Translations under genes and position numbers: made by a program
Shown here: piece after piece, positions 44,346-52,175 of the stretch
Position numbering within the stretch: position 1 is the stretch's first letter
Layout: each line of letters begins with the position of its first letter
Assembly: GCF_004799665.1 (NCBI RefSeq)
Contig: NZ_CP031310.1
Span: forward strand, 3,388,057 to 3,452,056
Source of the DNA: Halapricum salinum
Lineage (GTDB): Archaea; Halobacteriota; Halobacteria; Halobacteriales; Haloarculaceae
Length of the DNA: 64,000 nt
Direction of reading: 5' to 3'
The notes under the pieces: generated by a model
The model's input: only the letters and a program-made list of their open reading frames with translations
Database searches by the model: none
Told to the model about the DNA's origin: nothing

Positions 44346-45937
44346 CACGTGATCACGTCCCAGACGATCCGGGCACCGTTCTCGACGCCTTCGAGCATCA
44401 GATCGACGATGCCGGCGACGCCGCCGACCTCCGCGGACATGTACGGCAACACGACGAACACGAAGCCGTAGCTGGCGATCATGCTCCCGATGTTGGTCAT
44501 CGCGACGATAGCGATCAATCTGAAGAGGGGGACGTCAGTGAGTCGGGTGTAGAGTTCACCCAGGGGCGCTTCCTCGTCGCTGATGATCTCGTTGAGTTTC
44601 GAGATGTCGCCGATGTTGACGTCGATGTATCGCAATTCGACGTAGCCGGCGAACCAGCCCGGCGCCAGCAGCGGGTTGACGCTGGTCAACCAGGCGATCC
44701 CGCCACCGACGAGCGCGGAGGGCCAGTGGGCGCCGGCGAGTTTTGCCAGCGCGGCCGCGGCGATTCCGTTGACGAGGAACCACGCGACGAACAGCCGAAG
44801 GACCCACCCCTCCTGTGCGCCGCCGAGCAACAGCAGCGCAAAAAAGACAGCAAAACCGAGCGTGAAGAGATACCCGAAGGCCTTGTACAGCGAGAAGCGC
44901 TTCTGCTTCAGTTCGCCCGTGAGCGACTCCATCGGCGGGAGCGTCTCGGGGTCGTCGAGATAGCCCTGGATCCCCTCGCGGTGGCCGGCCCCGACGACGG
45001 CGACGACGTCGTAGCCCGCGTTCCGCAGCGCGACCAGCCGGTGGGCGATGAAGGCGTCGCGTTCGTCGATCAGGGCTTCGGCCCCGCCGGGGGAGAACTG
45101 GCGGAACTCCTCCATCATCGCCGAGACGACGTCCGTGTCGGTCAGTTCCTCGATGTCGAACTCCTCGTACTCCGTATCGCTGTCGAGCGCGCGATCGAGC
45201 AAGAGTGCGATCGGCAGCCCGACCGCGAGCGTGATCGCACCGGCGACGAGCGCGCCGTCGAGGACGGTCACGAGCGTCCCACCCAGAAGGGGAATCGCGT
45301 CGGCCATCCCGGACGTAAGCAGGAGCGGGCCGGCGACCAGTTCCGCGCCGATGGCGACGAACAGCCCCAGTGAGAAGCCGATCATGAGTCCGGCACCGAG
45401 CGTGCCGACCATCCCCGCGAGCAGCCCGCCGAACATGGTGAACTTCTCGCGTTTCGAGAGGCGTCGCCAGAACCGCTGGATCGTCGTCTGGATGTCTCGA
45501 TCGACCAGCGCGACGCCGAGATCGTACTTCTCGGCAGTCTCGACAGCCGCCATCATGTCCGCGCCGGGCTTGATGTCGAAGCGCTCGCCCATCCGCGTCT
45601 GGACGTAACTCAGCATCCAGTAGGCCAGAAACTGAAAGACGGTGTTGCCGTGCAGGAGGTCGCTCGCTTCGAGGTCGTCAGGCGTGTCGCCTTTCATCTG
45701 CCGGTAGCGCCCCTCGTCGAGTTCGACCGCGACGATATCGGGCCGTCGCTCGGAGATGGTCTCCTCGACCTCTGAGACGCTCTCCGGAGAGATATGGGCC
45801 GTCCCGACCAGCTCGACGTTCCCCTCTCCCGAGGGTGGATCGACCTCCGGCACGGACCCGTCGGACGCGGGCGTGGCCGCGTTCGTGGACTCGGACGGCT
45901 CGTCCGGGGCCGCCGCCGAGTCACCGTGGTCGCTCAT
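44345..45937 (-). CDS. TraB/GumN-family membrane protein
   Basis: The 530-residue protein starts with an acidic tail (about 1-38), then the TraB domain: V-G-T-A-H-I-S-P-E-S near residue 46, I-V-A-V-E-L-D-E-G-R-Y near residue 69, and V-V-G-A-G-H-R-E-G-I near residue 316. Several hydrophobic segments follow, interrupting or ending the domain. The TraB family is Tiki-like and has a metalloprotease-type fold; archaeal members have unknown function. Its neighbour is the M50 protease. Confidence 0.82.
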   Translation of the reverse strand: MSDHGDSAAAPDEPSESTNAATPASDGSVPEVDPPSGEGNVELVGTAHISPESVSEVEETISERRPDIVAVELDEGRYRQMKGDTPDDLEASDLLHGNTVFQFLAYWMLSYVQTRMGERFDIKPGADMMAAVETAEKYDLGVALVDRDIQTTIQRFWRRLSKREKFTMFGGLLAGMVGTLGAGLMIGFSLGLFVAIGAELVAGPLLLTSGMADAIPLLGGTLVTVLDGALVAGAITLAVGLPIALLLDRALDSDTEYEEFDIEELTDTDVVSAMMEEFRQFSPGGAEALIDERDAFIAHRLVALRNAGYDVVAVVGAGHREGIQGYLDDPETLPPMESLTGELKQKRFSLYKAFGYLFTLGFAVFFALLLLGGAQEGWVLRLFVAWFLVNGIAAAALAKLAGAHWPSALVGGGIAWLTSVNPLLAPGWFAGYVELRYIDVNIGDISKLNEIISDEEAPLGELYTRLTDVPLFRLIAIVAMTNIGSMIASYGFVFVVLPYMSAEVGGVAGIVDLMLEGVENGARIVWDVIT

Positions 45938-46015
45938 TACCTCAGTTAGCGGGCCAGGGTTTCTTACGACTGTCGGAAACGCTGGACGAGCGCGCTCGCC
46001 CGCTCGCCGGAGCCC

Positions 46016-46162
46016 TCACTCGCGCGGGACTGCGATGTTCTGCATGTGGCTGCCACAGGTCGGGCATGTCGCAGACGACCCCTCCCCGGCAGTGATTCGC
46101 TTGCCACAGGCGAGACATTCGTATCGTGATTCACTTGGCGTGTACGGATCTGCCCTCGTCAT
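46016..46162 (-). CDS. rubrerythrin-like mini zinc protein (48 aa)
   Basis: The 48-residue protein reads M-T-R-A-D-P-Y-T-P-S-E-S-R-Y-E-C, then C-L-A-C-G and C-P-T-C-G knuckles, ending Q-N-I-A-V-P-R-E. The start and end are the conserved signature of haloarchaeal rubrerythrin-like domain proteins. An AT-rich stretch about 25-30 bp upstream (46180-46192) supplies a promoter. Function unknown. Confidence 0.8.
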   Translation of the reverse strand: MTRADPYTPSESRYECLACGKRITAGEGSSATCPTCGSHMQNIAVPRE

Positions 46163-46245
46163 AGTATATACAGAGCACTCGTCCAAAAATAACGCTTTCG
46201 TAGAAGCGATTGGCCACTCATTGAGGAGATATTAAGAATTAATAG

Positions 46246-46803
46246 TTATTCCAATCTCGCAGAGATGACGAACGTCTCGCGGCGATCCTGGGCGCGTTCG
46301 ACGTCGAAGCCGGCCGCTTCGAAGGCGTTCGCGGCGGCCTCGGCGTCGAATCGCTCCTCGAGGGGTGGGCCGCGTTCGCCCGCACCGTCGGCGGTCCAGT
46401 CTGCGATACCGACGCGAGCGCCGGGTCGACAGACGCGGGCCAGTTCGGAGAGTGCGGCGTCGCTCGCGAACTCGTGATAGGTCATCGTCGAGACGACCCC
46501 ATCGAGACCGTCGTCGTCGAACGGGAGATCGGCGACTTCGGCGGTGACGAGGTCGACGGTTTCGGGGACGCCTTGTTCGCGGTAGTGTTCGTGCATCGCT
46601 TGTTGGACGTCGACGGCGTAGAGGTGCCCGGCGTATGGGGCGATTTCGTCGGTGTAGAAGCCGGTTCCGCTACCGAGATCGGCGACAATCGAGTCGGGTG
46701 TAGGGTCGAACAGAGCGAGGAGTTCGTCGACGGAGACGTACTTGAATCGGGTCGGATCTTCCAGTCGATTGGCTCGGTCGCTGTCGAAGGTATGAAAGCC
46801 CAT
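46246..46803 (-). CDS. class I SAM-dependent methyltransferase
   Basis: The start at 46803 gives M-G-F-H-T-F-D-S; longer in-frame sequence upstream is antisense to other genes. The 185-residue protein has the SAM loop V-A-D-L-G-S-G-T-G-F near residue 40, the acidic residue in Y-A-V-D-V near residue 61, and the post-I segment. It resembles small UbiE-like methyltransferases. The substrate is unknown. Confidence 0.85.
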   Translation of the reverse strand: MGFHTFDSDRANRLEDPTRFKYVSVDELLALFDPTPDSIVADLGSGTGFYTDEIAPYAGHLYAVDVQQAMHEHYREQGVPETVDLVTAEVADLPFDDDGLDGVVSTMTYHEFASDAALSELARVCRPGARVGIADWTADGAGERGPPLEERFDAEAAANAFEAAGFDVERAQDRRETFVISARLE

Positions 46804-46879
46804 ATCCCGTCTTAGTGTGGTGGCGACAAATACCACCCGACCCGAGAACTTCAAGAGCCAGGGCCGCCATCCCTGGGGT

Positions 46880-47059
46880 ATGGCGACGATCGTACCTCCG
46901 CGGGCGCGGACGTGTGAGCGGTGCGGGCGCGAAGACACCTGGGACGACGAGCGCGAGACCTGGGCCATCCGGGAAGCCGACGGCGAGAAGCTCGCCGGCG
47001 ATCCACACTGTCTCCACGAGTGGGACATCAACGGCGCGTACAACCCCTTCGAGGCGTAG
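46880..47059 (+). CDS. HEWD-type mini zinc protein (59 aa)
   Basis: The ATG at 46880 gives M-A-T-I-V-P-P-R-A-R-T-C-E-R-C-G. The 59-residue protein ends C-L-H-E-W-D-I-N-G-A-Y-N-P-F, the haloarchaeal HEWD signature. A CxxC pair and a later Cys/His suggest one zinc site. The in-frame ATG-equivalent at 46817 would add 21 residues that look non-coding. It sits upstream of cutA1 with 38 bp between. Confidence 0.75.
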   Translation: MATIVPPRARTCERCGREDTWDDERETWAIREADGEKLAGDPHCLHEWDINGAYNPFEA

Positions 47060-47097
47060 CCGACACGTTCATTTCTTCGGGCGGCGGCCTGTCGAGC

Positions 47098-47403
47098 ATG
47101 CCGACGGTCTACATCACTGCCCCGCCCGACGCGGCCGGGGAGCTTTCCCGGACGCTCGTCGAAGAGCGACTGGCCGCGTGTGTCAACCGCGTCGACTGTG
47201 CGTCGACCTACTGGTGGGACGGCGAAGTCCACGACGACGAGGAAGTGATCCTGCTGGCGAAGACGACCGCAGATCGCTACGAGGTGTTGGTCGAACGCGT
47301 CGAATCGCTTCATCCCTACGACGTCCCGTGCATCGAGCGCTTCGACGAGGACGACGTGCTCGACGCCTTCGCGGAGTGGCGCGAACAGAGCGTCTCGGAG
47401 TGA
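47098..47403 (+). CDS. cutA: CutA1 divalent-ion tolerance protein
   Basis: The ATG at 47098 gives M-P-T-V-Y-I-T-A-P. The 101-residue protein has the family motifs L-A-A-C-V-N-R near residue 25, Y-W-W-D-G-E-V near residue 38, K-T-T near residue 55, and H-P-Y-D-V-P near residue 72. CutA1 forms a PII-like trimer; the copper-tolerance role is reported for Escherichia coli and is uncertain in archaea. Confidence 0.9.
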   Translation: MPTVYITAPPDAAGELSRTLVEERLAACVNRVDCASTYWWDGEVHDDEEVILLAKTTADRYEVLVERVESLHPYDVPCIERFDEDDVLDAFAEWREQSVSE

Positions 47404-47445
47404 CGAGACAGAAAAACGGACAGTCCGTGAGGCCGGAGGAGCGGT

Positions 47446-48549
47446 ATGGACTACGAGACGCCGCAGTTCTACCGGGTGATGCAGTATGCTGCCCAGGCGG
47501 ACCGTGACGTCGTCGACATGGTCAGCGGCAGCCCTGACTGGGACCCGCCCGCCACGTTGCGTGACGGTCTTCGTGCGTATGCGGACGCGCCCGCCGACGA
47601 CTACCAGTACCCGCCCAGCGTCGGCCTGCGCCCGCTCCGAGAAGAGATCGCCCGCCGCCGCGGGGTGCCGGTCGAGCAGATCATCATCACCAACGGCGCG
47701 GGCGAGGCCAACCACCTCGCGATGGCCGGCGGCTTCGAGGCGTTTGGGGGAACCGAGATTCTGCTCGCGGATCCGGTGTATCCCTACTACGCCGGCCGTG
47801 CGAACTTCCTGGGTGCGGCAACGCGCTACGTCGCCGCCGAGACCGACGGCCAACTCGATCCGACGGCCCTGCGGAAGGCAGCCAGCGAGGAGACGAGTGT
47901 GATCGTCGTGAACTCCCCCAACAATCCCACGGGGGCGGTCTATCCCGAGTCCGCGATACGGGAGTTCGTGGCGATTGCAGAGGACTGTGGGGCGCTGCTC
48001 GTGAGCGACGAAGTCTACGATCACTTCGACTACTCGGGTGAGTTTGCGAGCGCCCTCGACGTCGACTCCGAGCAGCGGATCGTCACCGACGCCTTCTCGA
48101 AGACCATGGCCGTGACGGGGTTGCGTGTGGGGTACGCCATCATCACGGACGACGACCTTCGGGATCGGGCGCGAACCAGACACATGCTGACGACCGTGAC
48201 TGGGAGTCGACCCGCTCAGTACGCCGTTGCCCACGCCCTGGAGGCGACGCCGCCGAGTTACTACTCGGGCGTCCGCGAGCGCGTTCGCGGGCGGATCGAC
48301 CGCCTGACAGACGCGCTCGATTCGATCGGGGCGGAGTACACTGATCCAGACGGCGGCTTCTACGTCATGGCTCGATTTCCCGAGTTCGGTGGCGGGTTCG
48401 ACGACGTGTACGAGTTGATCGACGCGGCCGGCGTGGCGGGGATGCCCGGCGCGGCCTTCGGTGAGTCATTCGAAGATTGGATTCGATTTTCGGTGTGTAC
48501 GGACCGCGTCGAGACGGCTGCCGCGAGGCTGGAGGCCTATTTCGAGTGA
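47446..48549 (+). CDS. PLP-dependent aminotransferase (class I/II)
   Basis: The 367-residue protein is a fold-type I aminotransferase. It has N-G-A-G-E-A-N near residue 84, N-S-P-N-N-P-T-G near residue 155, D-E-V-Y-D-H near residue 187, and the PLP lysine in F-S-K-T-M near residue 219 followed by G-L-R-V-G-Y. The C-terminal arginine lies in W-I-R-F-S-V-C. The amino acid used is not evident. Confidence 0.88.
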   Translation: MDYETPQFYRVMQYAAQADRDVVDMVSGSPDWDPPATLRDGLRAYADAPADDYQYPPSVGLRPLREEIARRRGVPVEQIIITNGAGEANHLAMAGGFEAFGGTEILLADPVYPYYAGRANFLGAATRYVAAETDGQLDPTALRKAASEETSVIVVNSPNNPTGAVYPESAIREFVAIAEDCGALLVSDEVYDHFDYSGEFASALDVDSEQRIVTDAFSKTMAVTGLRVGYAIITDDDLRDRARTRHMLTTVTGSRPAQYAVAHALEATPPSYYSGVRERVRGRIDRLTDALDSIGAEYTDPDGGFYVMARFPEFGGGFDDVYELIDAAGVAGMPGAAFGESFEDWIRFSVCTDRVETAAARLEAYFE

Positions 48550-48607
48550 GGCGGCGATGTTCGCCGATTGGTGGGCGTTGAAGTCGATCGGGTCCTGAAG
48601 GCGGGTG

Positions 48608-48799
48608 ATGGAGTTCGATACCCTCACTACGGCTGTCGCGTTCGTCGCACTGATCGCCGTCGGCGTCGGCGGGACCTCGATGACGCCGATGACACTGGAG
48701 ACGACGCTGATGATGGTCGCGCCCTCCGCGGTCATCTTCGGTGGGATCGTGTTGTTCCTGGGTGTCAAGCACGGCGAATGGCGTGCTCGAAACGTCTAG
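48608..48799 (+). CDS. small two-helix membrane protein (63 aa)
   Basis: The ATG at 48608 (GTG one codon earlier) gives a 63-residue protein with two hydrophobic segments (about 7-24 and 32-51) separated by a short Met/Thr-rich loop, and a basic C-terminus. It resembles small haloarchaeal membrane proteins with no function. The gene-free hairpin element starts 53 bp downstream. Confidence 0.6.
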   Translation: MEFDTLTTAVAFVALIAVGVGGTSMTPMTLETTLMMVAPSAVIFGGIVLFLGVKHGEWRARNV

Positions 48800-48851
48800 G
48801 CAAGTCTTCAGCACGGTCACTAGAAACTGCTACCGCAGCAATCCACTTCTC

Positions 48852-48966
48852 GAAAGCCCTCACCACGCTTGCGGTTTCTGAGTGGCATATCCTCACTTCG
48901 TTCGGATAGTGGCCACTCAGAAACGCTCCTCCGGCGCAAGTGTGGTTCGCCCTTTCATCCACCAGG
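48852..48966 (+). repeat. left 115-bp inverted repeat with internal 13-bp stem
   Basis: Outer end GAAAGCCCTC and inner end CATCCACCAGG are shared with the right copy. Inside, GTTTCTGAGTGGC (48874-48886) pairs fully with GCCACTCAGAAAC (48912-48924). A shared core ATATCCTCACT then CGTTCGGATAGTGG forms the loop, with a second TATCC/GGATA pairing. Confidence 0.85.
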
Positions 48967-49398
48967 GGACGGCGTAGCGAGCGCGATAAAACGCGCTCGC
49001 GATTACAATCCACCACTCCTCCCCGATCACTCGTCGTTCGACGAGTGACACGCTTCCTGACCGCCCCGAAGTGGCCGGGAGCGAGTGCCACGACAATAGT
49101 CGTGGTCGAAGCGACCCGGGGAAGGGCAGGCCTGCTGTGCGGTCAGTACAAGCATACGGCGCGAGCTTTGCGAGCGCCGTTTCACCGGACGCGAAGCCGG
49201 AGGCTGAGCGTCCGGGTCGTTTTCCCCATGTTTTTCTGACTAGTGCGAGAGCGAAGCTCTCGCATACCATGCGAACGGGCCTACGGCCCGTGAGCAGAGA
49301 GTGGTTCCCGCAGTGAGCGAAGCGAACGAGGAAACCCGAGGGAGGAAAAAGTGGTGGTGGAAGGGCAGGCTTGCCGTGCGGTCGCAGTACGGTAGTGG

Positions 49399-49513
49399 CC
49401 TGGTGGATGAAAGGGCGAGACTCGGTGGCGCTGAAAGAGCGTCGCTGAGCGACCACTATCCGAACGCAGTGAGGATATGTCGCTCAGCGGCCGCCAGCGA
49501 GTCGAGGGCTTTC
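49399..49513 (-). repeat. right 115-bp inverted repeat with covarying stem
   Basis: It is the reverse complement of the left copy with about 23 substitutions and no indels. The stem GTCGCTGAGCGAC (49441-49453) pairs with GTCGCTCAGCGGC (49479-49491) with one G-T wobble. Four stem positions differ from the left copy on both arms, keeping base pairing. The loop core is conserved. Confidence 0.85.
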
Positions 49514-49563
49514 CTGCGTTGTTCGCGGTGCAGTCTCTTATCCCTAGCCAGCGAGTCGAGGGC
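49493..49563 (+). repeat. 17-bp direct repeat at the right edge of the element
   Basis: GCCAGCGAGTCGAGGGC occurs at 49493-49509 and 49547-49563, 54 bp apart, flanking a T-rich spacer. The first copy overlaps the right inverted repeat. It may mark a duplicated end or slippage product. Confidence 0.5.
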
Positions 49564-49651
49564 GTTCGAGAGCCGACCACTGGCCCGAACCAGAGTATGA
49601 AGTGAGATTCCGTAGGTTCAAAAGCGACGACGACCCAACCCAGACTACCCA

Positions 49652-52060
49652 ATGGCCGACCCCGACTGGGAGCCCTACTTCGGCTTCGACGAGCCCTACG
49701 AGAGCCAGAGCGACGCCATCGAGGCAGCCATCGACGTCGCACAGCGACAGGGCTACCTGGCGATGGAAGGCCCCTGCGGGACCGGCAAGACGATGGCCGC
49801 GCTCACCGCCGCGGCGACCCTGCTCCGGGAGGGCGACCACTACGAGAACGTCGTCGTCGTGACGCCCGTCAAACAGCAACTCCAGCAGTTCGTCGACGAC
49901 CTCCGAACGCTGAACGCCGGCTTGCAGGAACCACTCTCCGGGATCTCGCTCGTCGGCAAGCGCGACCTCTGCCCGTACGGCCGCGAAGACGTCTTCCCCC
50001 CGGATCGCAGCGTCCACGACCGCTGTGAGGACCTCCGGGAGAACACGGCTCACCTGATCGAGAGCGACGGCGAAGGGGGCAGTGAACCTCCGGCTGCAGA
50101 GGGTGCAGTCGGCGGCGCGACAGACGAGATCTGGTGGGATCCCGAAGTGGCGAGCGAACTCGCCAAAGCTGCTCGTGCGGACGCCACAGGTCAGCAAGCA
50201 CTTGGCGACGCCCTCGCGACAGCCGGAGCCACCTCACCCTACCGGAAGAGCCAGCCGACCGCGCCCGAGGACATCGGGGGCGACGACCCACCCCTCTATT
50301 GCCCGTTCGAGGCCGACTGGTACGCCCGGAACAAGGCCTCGCCCGTCGACTTCACCGCTGGCGAGCAGTGTGTCGTCACCGCTGAAGACTATCTCCCCGC
50401 CGCGACGGACCGCGGGACGTGCCCGCATCGTGCGATGAGCACCCTGCTCTCGCATGCCGAGGTCGTGATCGGCAACTACAACCACCTGTTCGATCCCGAC
50501 TCGCGCGCGCTGCTCGCGGACGTCCTCGACGAGCGAACCTTCGTCATCGTCGACGAGGCCCACAGATTAGAGGGGCGCGTCCGTGATCTCCTCTCGGACA
50601 GGGTCGGCCGGCAGACGCTCGTCCAGGCCAGAAACGACTGCCACCAGCTCCTTCAGCGCGCCCGCCAGACCGACGACCACCACGCGCAGGTCGAGGCCCG
50701 GCTCACCAGCCACGAGGTGAACCTCGACGCGGTCGAGCAGGCCCGCGATTTCTACGACGACGTGATTCGGTGGCTCGACGACCGCGTCGAACGCGCACTC
50801 GACGAGGAGGCGGGACGCGACTGGCGCGCGAATCCCGACAGCCTCCCCGAGCACGACATCGAAATCCCGCTCCGAGACCCCGAGACCGTCGAGACCGACG
50901 AACTGACCGAGTGGGCCACCGATCGCGACTACACCGGCTCACTCTGGCGGACCCTCCCGAAAGTCGGCGCGGCAGTCGAGGATACGATGGACCAGCTCGG
51001 GATCGCCCGCCAGCCCGTCTGTGCCGCCGTTGGCGTCGTGATGTCCCGGTGGTGGGAGCGCGATCACGCCACCAAGTTGCGAGAGATCGAACTCGAACAC
51101 AGCCCGACCGAGGACCAGCGCGTCGAGGGGTGGCAACGCGAGTACACCGCGGGACTGGTCCTGTTCGACTGCATGCCACGGGAGGCGCTACGCGAGATAT
51201 TCGACGCGCTCGGCGGCGGCATGCTGATGAGCGCGACGCTCTCGCCGCTGTCAGTATTTACCCAGGTGGCGGGTCTGGACGGGCTTCGGACTGGCGAAGG
51301 GGCAGACGACGACACACAGGACCCCGGACGCCCGGTCGAGTCCAGGTCCTATCCCTTGCGATTCCCAGAATCGAACCGTGCGAGCTGGATCGTCGACGCC
51401 AGCCCCTACACCGCGCGAAACCGCGGCGACCCGACCCAGAACGAGACCGAGTGGACCAAGACTCGCGACGAGTACGCCCACGTCCTCAGAACTGTGGCGC
51501 GCAGCCCGGGCAACGTCCTGATCGCGATGCCGAACTACCGCGAGGCCGCCTGGGCCGGCGAATACCTCCAGGACGTGGTCGACAAGCCCGTGCTCGTCGA
51601 CGAGAGTACGGGCAACGAGGCGACCGAGGCGCTCAAACAGCGCTTTTTCGACGGCGAGGGCAAGGTGATCGTCACGAGTACGCGCGGCACCCTGACGGAG
51701 GGCGTCGACTACGACGGCGCGAAGCTCTCGACGGCCGCCGTGATCGGAATCCCGCTCGTGAACGTCGGCTCGCCGCGCGTCCGGGCGGTCCGACGGGCCT
51801 ACGGCGACGCCTTCGGCGAGGACAAGGCCTTCGAGTACGCCCTGACCGTGCCCGCAGTCCGAAGAGCCCGCCAGGCGATCGGGCGCGTGATTCGTGGCAC
51901 AGATGAAGTCGGTGTCAGGGTGCTCGCGGGCCGACGCTTCTCCGAGGGTGTGCGCCACAGCGTCCACGGCTTTCTCTCGCCGGCCGAACAGGAGGAGTTC
52001 GTGCGGATGACGCCCGATTTCCTCTCGGGGAAGATCGAGCGGTTCTGGGCCGATCGGTGA
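49652..52060 (+). CDS. XPD/DinG-like ATP-dependent DNA helicase
   Basis: The 802-residue protein is a superfamily 2 5'-3' helicase. Walker A is G-P-C-G-T-G-K-T near residue 40 and the DEAH box is I-V-D-E-A-H near residue 298. Cysteines between them (L-C-P-Y near 109, R-C-E-D-L near 128, Y-C-P-F near 216, G-T-C-P near 258) fit the 4Fe-4S cluster of this family. Motif V/VI segments include T-S-T-R-G-T-L-T-E-G-V-D near residue 676 and Q-A-I-G-R-V-I-R near residue 742. Acts in repair or recombination. The extra acidic insertion after residue 130 is typical of haloarchaea. Confidence 0.9.
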   Translation: MADPDWEPYFGFDEPYESQSDAIEAAIDVAQRQGYLAMEGPCGTGKTMAALTAAATLLREGDHYENVVVVTPVKQQLQQFVDDLRTLNAGLQEPLSGISLVGKRDLCPYGREDVFPPDRSVHDRCEDLRENTAHLIESDGEGGSEPPAAEGAVGGATDEIWWDPEVASELAKAARADATGQQALGDALATAGATSPYRKSQPTAPEDIGGDDPPLYCPFEADWYARNKASPVDFTAGEQCVVTAEDYLPAATDRGTCPHRAMSTLLSHAEVVIGNYNHLFDPDSRALLADVLDERTFVIVDEAHRLEGRVRDLLSDRVGRQTLVQARNDCHQLLQRARQTDDHHAQVEARLTSHEVNLDAVEQARDFYDDVIRWLDDRVERALDEEAGRDWRANPDSLPEHDIEIPLRDPETVETDELTEWATDRDYTGSLWRTLPKVGAAVEDTMDQLGIARQPVCAAVGVVMSRWWERDHATKLREIELEHSPTEDQRVEGWQREYTAGLVLFDCMPREALREIFDALGGGMLMSATLSPLSVFTQVAGLDGLRTGEGADDDTQDPGRPVESRSYPLRFPESNRASWIVDASPYTARNRGDPTQNETEWTKTRDEYAHVLRTVARSPGNVLIAMPNYREAAWAGEYLQDVVDKPVLVDESTGNEATEALKQRFFDGEGKVIVTSTRGTLTEGVDYDGAKLSTAAVIGIPLVNVGSPRVRAVRRAYGDAFGEDKAFEYALTVPAVRRARQAIGRVIRGTDEVGVRVLAGRRFSEGVRHSVHGFLSPAEQEEFVRMTPDFLSGKIERFWADR

Positions 52061-52175
52061 GATCGAGCAGTTCAGAGTCGAGCGACGAGATCGAACAGCT
52101 CGGAGCCAAACAATAGGTGAAACCGGCGTTTGAGTCTTCGCGAATACTTAGATACTGGACGACGCAGGAGCGTGT

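Larger units (their letters stand above)
48852..49513. mobile_element. gene-free hairpin-rich element bounded by 115-bp inverted repeats
   Basis: No frame in the 850-bp gap 48800-49651 looks coding. Instead it holds two 115-bp inverted repeats (48852-48966 and 49399-49513), about 80% identical without gaps. Perfect short hairpins lie between them: 48977-48985/48992-49000, 49027-49036/49039-49048, 49088-49094/49099-49105, 49156-49162/49174-49180, 49185-49192/49208-49215, 49244-49252/49256-49264 and 49275-49281/49285-49291. A 24-bp direct repeat occurs at 49121-49144 and 49360-49383. It could be a non-autonomous (MITE-like) element, a structured non-coding RNA, or a recombination site; the sequence does not decide. 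Confidence 0.6.

Noticed and set aside
46246..48234. A 662-codon open frame on the - strand
   Set aside because: Only the last 185 codons, from 46803, encode a methyltransferase. The upstream part is antisense to the HEWD, cutA and aminotransferase genes.
48800..49651. Possible CRISPR array because of repeated short motifs
   Set aside because: The repeats are inverted, of unequal spacing, and form hairpins; there are no uniform repeats with unique spacers and no cas genes.
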